From contig QWOQ01000007.1 of assembly GCA_003669585.1 (NCBI GenBank), positions 170,694 through 234,693 of the forward strand: DNA of 64,000 bases, written 5' to 3'. Below, one piece after another: positions 38,286 to 48,600 of this stretch. The position numbers and the translations under genes are program-made. Origin of the DNA: Planctomycetota bacterium. GTDB lineage: Bacteria; Planctomycetota; Planctomycetia; Pirellulales; UBA1268. The notes under the pieces are model-generated. The model made no database searches, was not told the origin of the DNA, and saw only the letters and a program-made list of their open reading frames with translations. Numbering within the stretch: position 1 is the first letter of the stretch; each line of letters opens with the position of its first letter.

Positions 38286-41200
38286 TTATTTCTCGCTCAA
38301 ACCTTCAAGCACGGCCCCACGGACGAGCACTGTGGATACATGATTTTTCTCCGACGAGAGCATTCTGCGCGACAGAGAAATGTGGGTGAGAAAACCGGCA
38401 ATACCACCGAGTATCAGTCCCCATCCGGGCAACACTGGAGTCAGAAGCCATATCCATCCAAAGCCAGCGCAGCTGATACTCAGCCATGCGGCCTCTTCTG
38501 AGATCCTCCAACGTGAGACTTTTCGTCGCCAAGCACACCATCCGAATCCACCAACGGTGACTACCACAATCGATGCAATCGCTCTCATCGCAGTTGTTCC
38601 GTCGCCACTGCGTGCCGCCCGGAGAGTGAGCGCACCATCACCATCAGAGGTTACATAACGCAGAGGTCCAAGAGTAACTGTTGCGCTTCTCCATGTTGAT
38701 TCAGGAGATTTTACGAACGAAACAATGTCGGGTTTTTTATCCCGCATCTCCTGTACTCCCAAGTTTCGCAACGACTCCTTGAGAACCGTTTCAACAGTCG
38801 ATAATGCCTTGCGCGCAACTTCGCTCGTCTCACCAGCCCGCAGGGGCTCAGCTGCCATAGAGAACCTTGACTGCAAAAGATTCCAAAGCCGCTCCTGTTC
38901 TCCAGGCGATCTGGTCTTCATAGCGATTGTCCATCCATCGATGAGTCTTTCAACCGCTAACAAACGCTCGATCGCGAGGGCATCGCTGGAAACCACTTGC
39001 GAGGGAGATGCTACACGCAATATGAAACCACTCGGAGCTGCTAACGTCCAAATCGTCTGACGGGCTGGCAATCCCACGAGTGTTGGCGCGGAGAGCCTCT
39101 GCACGAGTCCGTTGGATAGTCCTCGAGGTACATCACCAGCAAAGATCGCTACGATCGAGCGAGGAAGGCCTGCTTCCAGCAAGCGAATCTGATACTCATT
39201 TCCTCCGGTCGGTGTAGATCTTACCGGATGGTCATCGACGAACACCTCGAAGGGTCGCATGCCTTGTGGAAACTGCATTCGTAGAACCGTCGCTGCAGGT
39301 ATCACATCCCATCGCACCACTCCCCACGCCTTGCCTCTTTCGTTGTAACCAAACCGAATGTCAGCAAGCTCGGTTCCTGAACTCGCTGCACGACCGCTAC
39401 CGGGTGCAGCAACTGCTTCGTACTCACTTCTGATCGCCCTCACAATCTGATCCGCAGCTCCCGGCCGCGGAAGATCCTCAAGCGAACCGAAGTCTTCGGG
39501 CCATGTGGTGGGCAATAGACCAGAGGTTTTCCACTCTATTCCAGATCCACCGAATGATGTCGGCAGAATCAACAGCCGTCGCACTTGTCTGGCAGTACGC
39601 CATTGGACCAACGGCACTTTTTGCTCTGGCCCCCCAGCCCACGGTCCCTCAAGTCGTATGACGGTTCGATCGACGATGGGTTCATCAACTCGCAAAAACA
39701 GTTGCGTTGGCCGTCCCATGCTTTCCTGTTTTGAAATCGACGCCCCCTTTGTGATGCATTGCACATCGCGCCACCAGTCGGGCACTTCCAGAATGCCTCC
39801 AACAAATGGGTCATTCCCAGGTTCCACCACGACATCGATGGCAATTGTTCTTCCACGATCCGCTCTGACGATGAGCCAGATATCGCTGTCCCGACCGGCG
39901 GTTCGAAGGGTGTAGCCAGGCGCCTGCGCCGAAGGTTGCAGTACAAAAGAACATCGGTCAGTTGATTCATCAAGCTGCTCGACCGTGCCGTTGCCTGATG
40001 AAACACTCACAATCCGATCGGGAGTGGAGGTGAGATCGATTTCCAGAGGAACGTCAGCCAATTCCATTACTCGCACCAATGGCAAAGCACCGGAAGCCGG
40101 GGGCACATTCATAACCCTTCCACTCACGCGAAGCGTGCACCATCCCGACGTTGGCTGCTGACTGACAATACGCAGTCGATTCTTTTCTGGTCGCGACCAG
40201 ATTGCTTTTATCTCTGATTGCAAAGCATGCTCGATGTCCCCTGAAGGATCTTCAAGCCACTCCACGTTTTCCACTTCAAACGCAGCCGGAATTTCAAGCA
40301 TGACTTCACACAGTGCCGGTTCCCGACGGAGACGCGCCTCGAGCCGCACTCTGGTGAGAGAAGCCTCAATGTCAATTTCTGCGTGATGCGTTCCACGAAC
40401 CGATTGTGGAACACGCGTCACAGTGAGGAACACTGGTTCATGGTGCAACGAATGAGAAGCCGACGCGAGAACATCTTCGCTTTCAGAAAATACTTCACGC
40501 TGAGTTGTACGAGTGTGCACGCTCCGCCAAGCCAGCGCAACACGAGTTCCTTCAATATCCTGCATCGGCACAAATGACGCTCCGGCTGGTAGCGAGAGGA
40601 CTCCCTTGAGCGAAGGCGGCATCGTCACTGTGGATTGCCGACTATCTGTGAGAGCTGTTTCGAGCCAGACCCAAGGAATATTGAATCTGCCCACACGGTG
40701 ATCAATCGCACATGCAAACGGGATTTTGCAGAGCTGCTTTCCATGTGCCGCTTTTTTAAGATTGATGCGGAACCGACCTGGTTCAATCCGTACAATTGAA
40801 AAATCATGGCTGGGCTGGGGCTCTAATCGCAGATCAGCCACTACGTCAAAACTCCAGAGAACTTGCTGCCCTGCATCAATTTCATATCGCGCAAGGACTT
40901 GTATTTCTTTTTCAAGCAACTCAATGTCGTTGTGGCTTTCTACTGCAACCAGTCGCTCCAAAAGCGTACTCTGGGGAGGAATCGCCCACGTTGCGATACA
41001 CTGCGACGCTCCAGACAGGTCTATCGCACCAGCCATGGCTCCGGCTGCATTCAATCGCGGTGCTCGGTCAATGATTCCATTGGCATTTGTGCGATCACAC
41101 ACAGCGCCGTCGAGAGCGCCTCGTTGCTGCTGAATTATTCCAGATTCAATACGCGAAAAAGGGGTTACGGGAAGATCGAGCGTTGCCACAGAAGCCTCCC

Positions 41201-44200
41201 CGATTCGCTCAATATGGGGCACGCACGAAACCAAAAGTTGGTGACGCCCTGCCGATACAGCTCGAACCTCCAAGAGACTCTTTTTGAAGTCAATGGCGTC
41301 ATCGATTTTCACTGCGTCTACGCGAACGCTTCCAGGCACCCAGGAAGCTCCCGAGATGCTCTGATCGAGCTGCAAAATCGCTCCTGCATCAGCCTCAAAA
41401 ATGAGCGTCATCGACCATGGTTTGTCCTGAGAGACGTCTTGAAGATGATGCTCTGCTGTAACGACCAACTCGAGCAATCTCACCGCCGACACCCTCTGCC
41501 TGCTCGCTCTGGTTAACGAAGAGTAGAGGGACTCTGGAACGAGTGCCGTTCCTCCAGAATCTCCCGGCGTCACATAGACCCGAAGTGGCGAAATCTCATC
41601 GACGAATATCTCTTCTGCATTGGCAACACCCTCGAAAGAACTCCAACCGAACACTATCCAGACAAGCACTCGCGGATACGCACACGATTGCTGGCGATCG
41701 CGAGACTGCGTTCGAATCATTCGAAAAAAGAGGGCAGCCATGCCTCCCCACCAGAAGGCTCGGGCGCATGAGTCCCACGGTGATGAAATCCAAAGAGCAA
41801 CGATCGCCGCAGTCACACAGAGCGTCACCGCTGCCCTGCCATGGCCCATCAGAAGCCAAGACACCACAACCCACGCCACCACTCCCATTCCAATTGCCAT
41901 ACCTTGGAGGAGACGCCGATCAATCAACTCGATTCTCCCGAGTCCGGGAGTGATCGCAGCAAATCGCCGCTCTTGAAATCCTTCGACAATCGATCGATGG
42001 AACACCGTGCCTGACCGTGAGTTTTCTCCCAGGACGGAGGGCGATTGAACATTCTCGAGCGATTCAAAATCGATCGTTTCTTTTTTCTCTTCTACAACAC
42101 CCTCTTGCCTCCACTGCGCTGCGAATAATCGCGCAGCCCAGTCAGAGCGTGACTCCTTATCAATCCGATGCAGAAAGGGCCACGAGACGACCTCTCGTGA
42201 TGGGGGCACAAACACGCACCACGACCGCTCGAGCACGGGAAGATCGAGTCCACCGGGAACGCCTTCGATATGCCGACCTATCCAACTCGCCTTTGATGGA
42301 CGCGTTGCCAGCACCGTCAGTTGGAGGTGTCTTTTTTCCGCAGGCATGTCGATCGAAATCTCCGATTCTGCTCCACCTCGAGGCCCTGCTCCAATCGGCT
42401 TTCCGTCGAGTAACACCTCTTGTACAGAAACGTCTTGTGCACGGATAAACACCACCTTTTGCCGACCATGATTCTCGATATCAAAGACGATTTTGAACTC
42501 GTCCACTCCAGAATCAAAACACCACGTTGTCACTCTTTCCTTCCAAGCCCATGCTCGACTTTCTGAATCAGCTCCTCCAATTGGAACGATTTCCGCAGCC
42601 ACTAGATCGGCATCCGTCACGTCACGAATTGGATCGAATGAAAATTCCGCAAGCACTGAAGAGCCGTCATCGGGATGGGAAGAAAGAGTTGCCAGTTCAC
42701 GCAATCTGCGGTTGAGCACCTCCGGTCGACGTTGACCGACATGTCGCACAACGACGTCACCTGATTGTGTATTTGCATTGTCGATCCACGCGAGTGTCAC
42801 CGGCATCGAACCAGTCATCGGCAGCACCCGCACACCGCGCAGAGAAACTTCTCCTCGTGCTGGAGGGGAGAGCGTTAACTCATACGAATCAGTTCCGGGT
42901 GGAATATCGTCTCGCTGTGGTAATTCAATTCGCCTTGCAGAAACTCGTCCTTGAGTCGGAGGCAGAAGTGTCCACTCGAAACCTTCGCCCGTTATTCCCT
43001 GAACATTGACGATTAAGCGATCGAGTGATCCAGCGCTCACTCGACAATCGAACGTGAACGACTCAGTAAGTCGTTCATCGCGAATATTCATTTGAGCGTG
43101 CGCCACAACATCGACTGGCACTCGCCGGCGTACTAAACGCACCGACAGTGGTGACGCTGCATTCCCTGCTGGCAGTTGTATGGAACCGCTGGTCACCTCA
43201 CGAAGCGAAAGCAGACGTGGAGACATTGTTCCATTTGATTCGAAAATTCTTTGAGATGAATCACTTTCAATTGCTGTTTCGGCACTCGTTACGAGATCAA
43301 TAATCGAATCTTTTGAAGATTCTCCTTCAAACTGAACCATGTCGACGGTATCGCTGGAGAATGTTTCTCCAAGGGTGAGTGCCGCACGATGGCCAAGGAT
43401 TCGAAGTCGTGTTGGACGACCTGGTGCAATGCCCCAAGGAAAGCGGATATCGAGTCGCGTTTCATTTTTCTCTCGAACGGTTTTCCACTCTGGTGATTCG
43501 GTCGACCCCACCACCTCCACAGAGTCAATGATCCATCGCGGAGCCAGACGTCCCGAAAGCTGAAAGACCTCTCCTCGATCAACTCCCACATCACACAGTG
43601 CACGAGCCAATACGCTCGTTGCAAGAAGTTCTACGGTGATGACTTTTGCAATCGTGAGTTTTGTTTCCAGTTTCGCAATGACTGTTTTGATTGTGGCATT
43701 GGCTCCCTGTGTCTCGATTGCAATTCTCGTGGATGATCCATCAATCGCCTGCTTTGCAGCACGTCCTGCCAATGGCCATGATGCCTTGTTCCAGTCGATC
43801 ACTTCTGCTGAGACAAGTTCCAATGATTCAAGTCCAAGAGAGCGATCGAGTACCATTCTCAGCCCCGAGGCAGACCAGCTCGCAGCGTCAAGCTTTGGTA
43901 ACGGAAGTGGGCTTACGTCCGATTCGAACGGGCCTGAAGCATCGATTACAAGTGTCGATTGGGTTCCACAAGAATGACTCGGAATCAGAATACTGATCCC
44001 GTTCGTTCGTCTCGACCAAGATACATTCCATCCATTCATCGTGACAGAATCGACGATCACGCTCTCTGGAAGTTCCAGTTCAATTTCGCCTGCATCGGGC
44101 CAGACCTCTCTCGGCATGACCTGCACGGTCATCGACATGCCTCGCGGAGAGATTGCGATATCGCTCCAGAGAGCCGTCGAGGGCAATTGTGAATGCGTGA

Positions 44201-45089
44201 AAGGAGCTTCCGCTGATTCCAGATTCACTCGCAGATTTTTTGAAAAAGTCATATCGAGTTGCCACTGATTCTCCTGAGGTGGGCCGACTTGTTTCCAGAT
44301 GTGACCTGACGAATGAGGCCGCATTCCTGCATGGCACTCCAGTTGAATCCCGGAAGAGAGTGAGGGCACGAGAGGAATAATCGCCTGTGTGGCCGAAGAG
44401 GAAGAGATTCCAGAGATACTTTTTAAATCGAGCTTCCATGAAAATTCGTAGACCCCGGGTTGCAGGGCAACCAGTACGACTGTTTTATCGGGTCTGCCAG
44501 CAATCATTGCGGGACCGGAATCAACTCCTAATCGAACAGCGTTTTGTCGTACGACGACGTCCCCAAGAGCCACCTCCACAGGAAAAGAAAGGCTTTTACC
44601 AACCGTCACCCGAGCGACTCCCTCAAGAATTCCATCCGCGTTCCAGTGCCCCTGATATTCCACTCGCTCCGGCAACATGCGATGCCGAACTCTCGCAGAC
44701 GATTCGGACACATGTCGTAAACCGAATGTATCGGCAACATCGATGAAGGAAGCATCCGTTCCTTTGAGCAAGGCGAGTGCTCGGTCGAATTCCTCAACCG
44801 ACATCGGTATGTATCTTCCGGCACCCAAAGGAATATTTGAAAGCCGACCCGGCGGAACATGAATTCGCATGAAGGGAATGGTCGATGGTTCCAACAGCGA
44901 CTGTGGTGACACTGCCAAAGGAATTTCCTGAGAAGGTTCCTCGGCGGCCAGCGACCCCAATGCCAACCAGAGAAAAATGAAGCATGTACCCATGCTCCCA
45001 TTCCTGACCCGTCGATTCCCTCTGGAGGGCCTGTGTGAAGAACACATCGAGTCGTCATTGGACTGCACAACATGGAACGCGCCTGTCAT
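38286..45089 (-). CDS. giant two-module exported membrane protein
   Basis: 2267 residues with no recognised domain. A long basic N-region leads to a signal-like helix at about 33-48. A beta-rich ectodomain (about 50-1060) is followed by a cluster of three hydrophobic helices (about 1064-1127). A second signal-peptide-like segment lies at about 1141-1158, ending VANA before EE, followed by a second ectodomain (about 1160-2165) and a C-terminal helix cluster (about 2171-2243). The chain thus looks like two fused copies of the module seen in the upstream gene. Each ectodomain opens with a YIP/LVP-type strand and an S-x-E/L-x-x-L helix, then a repeated pattern of alternating hydrophobic strands. 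The ATG overlaps the upstream stop as ATGA, so translation is likely coupled. Few cysteines and many Trp/Val/Ser suggest an extracytoplasmic structural or adhesive role, which is inference. Confidence 0.8.
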   Translation of the reverse strand: MTGAFHVVQSNDDSMCSSHRPSRGNRRVRNGSMGTCFIFLWLALGSLAAEEPSQEIPLAVSPQSLLEPSTIPFMRIHVPPGRLSNIPLGAGRYIPMSVEEFDRALALLKGTDASFIDVADTFGLRHVSESSARVRHRMLPERVEYQGHWNADGILEGVARVTVGKSLSFPVEVALGDVVVRQNAVRLGVDSGPAMIAGRPDKTVVLVALQPGVYEFSWKLDLKSISGISSSSATQAIIPLVPSLSSGIQLECHAGMRPHSSGHIWKQVGPPQENQWQLDMTFSKNLRVNLESAEAPFTHSQLPSTALWSDIAISPRGMSMTVQVMPREVWPDAGEIELELPESVIVDSVTMNGWNVSWSRRTNGISILIPSHSCGTQSTLVIDASGPFESDVSPLPLPKLDAASWSASGLRMVLDRSLGLESLELVSAEVIDWNKASWPLAGRAAKQAIDGSSTRIAIETQGANATIKTVIAKLETKLTIAKVITVELLATSVLARALCDVGVDRGEVFQLSGRLAPRWIIDSVEVVGSTESPEWKTVREKNETRLDIRFPWGIAPGRPTRLRILGHRAALTLGETFSSDTVDMVQFEGESSKDSIIDLVTSAETAIESDSSQRIFESNGTMSPRLLSLREVTSGSIQLPAGNAASPLSVRLVRRRVPVDVVAHAQMNIRDERLTESFTFDCRVSAGSLDRLIVNVQGITGEGFEWTLLPPTQGRVSARRIELPQRDDIPPGTDSYELTLSPPARGEVSLRGVRVLPMTGSMPVTLAWIDNANTQSGDVVVRHVGQRRPEVLNRRLRELATLSSHPDDGSSVLAEFSFDPIRDVTDADLVAAEIVPIGGADSESRAWAWKERVTTWCFDSGVDEFKIVFDIENHGRQKVVFIRAQDVSVQEVLLDGKPIGAGPRGGAESEISIDMPAEKRHLQLTVLATRPSKASWIGRHIEGVPGGLDLPVLERSWCVFVPPSREVVSWPFLHRIDKESRSDWAARLFAAQWRQEGVVEEKKETIDFESLENVQSPSVLGENSRSGTVFHRSIVEGFQERRFAAITPGLGRIELIDRRLLQGMAIGMGVVAWVVVSWLLMGHGRAAVTLCVTAAIVALWISSPWDSCARAFWWGGMAALFFRMIRTQSRDRQQSCAYPRVLVWIVFGWSSFEGVANAEEIFVDEISPLRVYVTPGDSGGTALVPESLYSSLTRASRQRVSAVRLLELVVTAEHHLQDVSQDKPWSMTLIFEADAGAILQLDQSISGASWVPGSVRVDAVKIDDAIDFKKSLLEVRAVSAGRHQLLVSCVPHIERIGEASVATLDLPVTPFSRIESGIIQQQRGALDGAVCDRTNANGIIDRAPRLNAAGAMAGAIDLSGASQCIATWAIPPQSTLLERLVAVESHNDIELLEKEIQVLARYEIDAGQQVLWSFDVVADLRLEPQPSHDFSIVRIEPGRFRINLKKAAHGKQLCKIPFACAIDHRVGRFNIPWVWLETALTDSRQSTVTMPPSLKGVLSLPAGASFVPMQDIEGTRVALAWRSVHTRTTQREVFSESEDVLASASHSLHHEPVFLTVTRVPQSVRGTHHAEIDIEASLTRVRLEARLRREPALCEVMLEIPAAFEVENVEWLEDPSGDIEHALQSEIKAIWSRPEKNRLRIVSQQPTSGWCTLRVSGRVMNVPPASGALPLVRVMELADVPLEIDLTSTPDRIVSVSSGNGTVEQLDESTDRCSFVLQPSAQAPGYTLRTAGRDSDIWLIVRADRGRTIAIDVVVEPGNDPFVGGILEVPDWWRDVQCITKGASISKQESMGRPTQLFLRVDEPIVDRTVIRLEGPWAGGPEQKVPLVQWRTARQVRRLLILPTSFGGSGIEWKTSGLLPTTWPEDFGSLEDLPRPGAADQIVRAIRSEYEAVAAPGSGRAASSGTELADIRFGYNERGKAWGVVRWDVIPAATVLRMQFPQGMRPFEVFVDDHPVRSTPTGGNEYQIRLLEAGLPRSIVAIFAGDVPRGLSNGLVQRLSAPTLVGLPARQTIWTLAAPSGFILRVASPSQVVSSDALAIERLLAVERLIDGWTIAMKTRSPGEQERLWNLLQSRFSMAAEPLRAGETSEVARKALSTVETVLKESLRNLGVQEMRDKKPDIVSFVKSPESTWRSATVTLGPLRYVTSDGDGALTLRAARSGDGTTAMRAIASIVVVTVGGFGWCAWRRKVSRWRISEEAAWLSISCAGFGWIWLLTPVLPGWGLILGGIAGFLTHISLSRRMLSSEKNHVSTVLVRGAVLEGLSEK

Positions 45090-48000
45090 GATGCGCTCCG
45101 GCTACTCGAAAGATTTGAGCCGTGCTCCCGAGAAGTTGTCGATGCAGAGATCACAATTTGTTCGCGTCCTACCTCACGCGTGGAGGAGCCAACTCCAATT
45201 GAGCCGAATGCCCCGCTGCGTGACTCCACTACGCGCACGCCAGTAACCCGACCGCGCAGCCACTGTGAAAGGAGTGATAAAAAGATTCCGGGAAGAGCTG
45301 CTTGGATCAGCAGTGGAGCTGCGTTTGGCCATATCACACCAGAGAGAATACAGACTGCAAGTCCTCCAAGAACGAACCAGACCGATCGAATCTGAGGGAG
45401 GTAAACCAGCCCTAGGCCCACAGCGAGCACCGCACCGGAAATGATCAGAACCATGAGCCATGTCGGAAGCACAACCACCGATGTCGTTTCCGAAGGCCCA
45501 ACTCCCGAGTAGGTAAGCCGATGCGGTGACGTTGGCGACCGCACCTCCGACTGGCCACCGATCCACTCCAAAATCGATTTCTGCGTGACATCTGAGGACC
45601 GCTCAAACAAGGCTCCGTTCCATGTCCATCGCTGATGGTTTGTCCAGCGAGAAGGACCAATGAAAAGATGCTCACCCGGCTCAAGGGAAAGTTCAAAATA
45701 AAATCTGCGCACGCTCACTCTGCCCTCAAAGCTCGGTGGCTCGATGCGTGCGATATCGATCAACCACTTGCCACGTGGCTGATTGACACGAATTGCTAGA
45801 AAGTGCTCTCGTCGAGGAGAAACCTCTGCGAGATCAATCGACAGTCGCCTCGATTCATCAAGTACCGAACTCATCGCGTTGCCGTCAAGAGTCACCTCGA
45901 GCGACTCCGCGTCTATCGAGAGAGGGATCCGGAGCATGACACTTTTTGCCGGACTTGAGAACCGGTAGAAAAAGGAATCCTCCCGACGATTTTTTGAAAG
46001 TTGTGTTTCAAATAAGGATGCCTCGATCACAGTCTGCCCAAGTTCACCGGGTGCCTGGGCTACCAGTGCCAGCGGAACAACTGTTTCGGACTTAGAACTC
46101 AACCAACTCCGCGATCCATCTCCCGATCCACCAAGCTCACGTTTCCATGCGTCTCCTCGCAACTCGACGGCAATCGAACCTTGTGACTGCACCACAAGCG
46201 CGATCGAATCTGGTCCTTCCTTGGCCGGTAGCACCAGCGCCACATCCTCCGCCACGGTGGTGCGCACGGGTAATTCCGGAGTCGATATTTCATATCGGAT
46301 ACGAATCTCTCCAGCTCCGAGAATCGGTCTGGGAAGTGGTGCCTTCCAACGAATCGTCTCCGAAGATTCGTCCATGGTTGGTGCAGCCGGCGGAGTGAGT
46401 GGGATATCGTCTTGCAGTACCTCAAACGCTTCTGATTCGAGCACGCTCACTGGCACGATCAGTTCAAGTGTCTCCAGCGGAACGTGCGAGACATTCAGAC
46501 GAATAACTTCCTCGACGAGAAGTGTAGATGGATCTACAACGATTCTCGCCGATAGGGTTGTATTGACCCGTCGGGTAAGAAATCGCCGAGTGGCTTCAAA
46601 ACCACCCCGTGGTCCTTCCTGACGATACGAAAGCGATGAACCGACCATGCGATCTCGCTCTTGCGCATTTTGAGAAGTGCGCACAAGGTTATGCGATGCA
46701 TCTGGGTCTGGAGAAAGTTCAATATCACTCGCCGACGACACCAACAGCACCGCCGGACTCACGAGGTCGGCGAGTGGCTCTGGAAGAGAAATTTTGAGGC
46801 GGGTCTCTTCGCGTTCTATTGAACGACCACCACGAATTTCAATTTCAAAATCCCCTGAGATCGGCTGCATGAACGGAATCTCAAGCATTCCATCCTCGAG
46901 CGATACTCGCGACTGATCAATCAGTCCCGCAGGGCCGACATCGTCAACTTCCCAGCCCTCCAAAGCGATTGACAACTGAGAGACAGCCGCTCCTCGAATT
47001 GCAGTGCGCAACCGAGCATTGAGACTGATTCGTGTCGCTCCCACATCAACCCGATATTCTGGCTCCATCACGACTCGACTTCCGCGCGGTCGTACGCGAA
47101 GCGGAAGGGACGCCGGCTGCGAGTCGTACTCAAACGCCGCAACAAATCCCTCTCGTCGCGTTGATGCCGGTGGATCGGCCTGTCGGTTGCGGCCTGTTCC
47201 ATCCCAATCCACCTGCCAATCGCCCTCAACATACACGCTCATTCGTCCCCACTGACGCCACGCAGGGATTCCACTTATTTCAAAACCAAGTGACTCCAAG
47301 AGAAGCTTTCCGGTCGGGTCCACTGGCGATTCACATTCGAGAGTCATCTGTGCAGAGGCGTCCCGTGTTCGAACCAGATCAATGACTGCGATTGGATGGG
47401 AAACAGATCCCTTTGTTTCAACCAGCATTGACGGCGGTTTTATTCGACGCAGCAATGCGTTGGCGGGCAACGCTACTTCTAGACGCGTTCTCGTGGCAGG
47501 CAGCTGGGTAAGGGAAAAAGATGCTTCTGTCACGGCAGAACGACCATCAATTCGCACCACCATTTCAGAAATTGCCTGTGGAAGCGCGTCGATATTCTGC
47601 GAGCCTGATTCGGGCGGGCCCCACACGATCGTGGTGGGACCTGACTGACCAACTAACACAATTCGACTGCCTCCCTCTTCTCTCTTTTCAATACGCGGTG
47701 CCAGAAACTCGGGACGCACAACAACACTCGGTGCACTCTCCGGGATGGTGAGTTCAAAAAAAGAAGCTGTGGCTCGAGGCAGATCAATCGACAATTCCGA
47801 CCGTGATGCAGCACCGTCAACCGGAAAAAATCCTTTCAGCGTGATCTCGTGAAGCGTATCGGACTTGCCTTCAAGCCAGACCTGATAGGCGCGTTGTGAA
47901 TCCTCGACATCGACGAGCATGCGACCTTGTCCCTGATAGCGAGGCGACTCGCTGATCACCATTGCGCCAAGAGCAAGAGGAACCCGCACCCATCCTGGCC

Positions 48001-48520
48001 GTGACTGCTGTACGGAAAGCACTACGCTGGTCTCTGCACGTTTCTGCTCCAGCGAACACCGCACATCCAAACGCTCAAGCACTGCGTCAGGCGCTTGTGG
48101 AAGCGGCGGGAGCCCTTCCCGAACTCGCAGAAGTTCAACAAAATCACGGTAGCGAAAGCCGGGCACAGGCACGAGCGAGCCTGCCTCGTTTTCTAGATAA
48201 AAAATCTCAGGTGAGATTTCTTCTATTCGACGAGGACGAACTTCTTTTTCACCCCCGGTTGCCGGCTGAGAATTATTCGCTTGGGCAGGTTCGACAATTC
48301 CTTGCGGGGCAGTCGTCTGCGCTCGAGCGATTGAGACGGGTACATCCGCAGCGATCCATACAAGGACAAAGACTGCTACAGCAGCATTGAACTTGGCGAA
48401 AGCACCGAAAACTTTACACAGTCGATCACTGAAAACATTGTTTCTTTCAGCGCGCAGGCTACCCTGTGTGCCGGACGCACTCTGAATGGCAGCAACGATG
48501 TCTTGAGATTCCCTCTTCAT
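45086..48520 (-). CDS. large one-module exported membrane protein
   Basis: 1144 residues with no recognised domain. A long N-region leads to a hydrophobic helix at about 46-60 with a signal-type end ARA near residue 67. The ectodomain (about 70-1005) is beta-rich and starts with LVPVPGFRYRDFVELL. A cluster of three helices lies at about 1008-1087, then a soluble tail. It looks like a single copy of the module present twice in the downstream protein. The ATG at 48520 avoids overlap with the upstream gene; the frame is open to 48670. Gap to the upstream phosphatase is 80 nt, and the downstream gene overlaps by 4 nt. Function unknown. Confidence 0.78.
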   Translation of the reverse strand: MKRESQDIVAAIQSASGTQGSLRAERNNVFSDRLCKVFGAFAKFNAAVAVFVLVWIAADVPVSIARAQTTAPQGIVEPAQANNSQPATGGEKEVRPRRIEEISPEIFYLENEAGSLVPVPGFRYRDFVELLRVREGLPPLPQAPDAVLERLDVRCSLEQKRAETSVVLSVQQSRPGWVRVPLALGAMVISESPRYQGQGRMLVDVEDSQRAYQVWLEGKSDTLHEITLKGFFPVDGAASRSELSIDLPRATASFFELTIPESAPSVVVRPEFLAPRIEKREEGGSRIVLVGQSGPTTIVWGPPESGSQNIDALPQAISEMVVRIDGRSAVTEASFSLTQLPATRTRLEVALPANALLRRIKPPSMLVETKGSVSHPIAVIDLVRTRDASAQMTLECESPVDPTGKLLLESLGFEISGIPAWRQWGRMSVYVEGDWQVDWDGTGRNRQADPPASTRREGFVAAFEYDSQPASLPLRVRPRGSRVVMEPEYRVDVGATRISLNARLRTAIRGAAVSQLSIALEGWEVDDVGPAGLIDQSRVSLEDGMLEIPFMQPISGDFEIEIRGGRSIEREETRLKISLPEPLADLVSPAVLLVSSASDIELSPDPDASHNLVRTSQNAQERDRMVGSSLSYRQEGPRGGFEATRRFLTRRVNTTLSARIVVDPSTLLVEEVIRLNVSHVPLETLELIVPVSVLESEAFEVLQDDIPLTPPAAPTMDESSETIRWKAPLPRPILGAGEIRIRYEISTPELPVRTTVAEDVALVLPAKEGPDSIALVVQSQGSIAVELRGDAWKRELGGSGDGSRSWLSSKSETVVPLALVAQAPGELGQTVIEASLFETQLSKNRREDSFFYRFSSPAKSVMLRIPLSIDAESLEVTLDGNAMSSVLDESRRLSIDLAEVSPRREHFLAIRVNQPRGKWLIDIARIEPPSFEGRVSVRRFYFELSLEPGEHLFIGPSRWTNHQRWTWNGALFERSSDVTQKSILEWIGGQSEVRSPTSPHRLTYSGVGPSETTSVVVLPTWLMVLIISGAVLAVGLGLVYLPQIRSVWFVLGGLAVCILSGVIWPNAAPLLIQAALPGIFLSLLSQWLRGRVTGVRVVESRSGAFGSIGVGSSTREVGREQIVISASTTSREHGSNLSSSRSAS

Positions 48521-48600
48521 TGGCTCTTGGAGGGTACCTTGCGGTCTGCTGCGAGGCAGACAAAAAAGTCGTACTGATGTGCATTCCCCACACAATCGAT

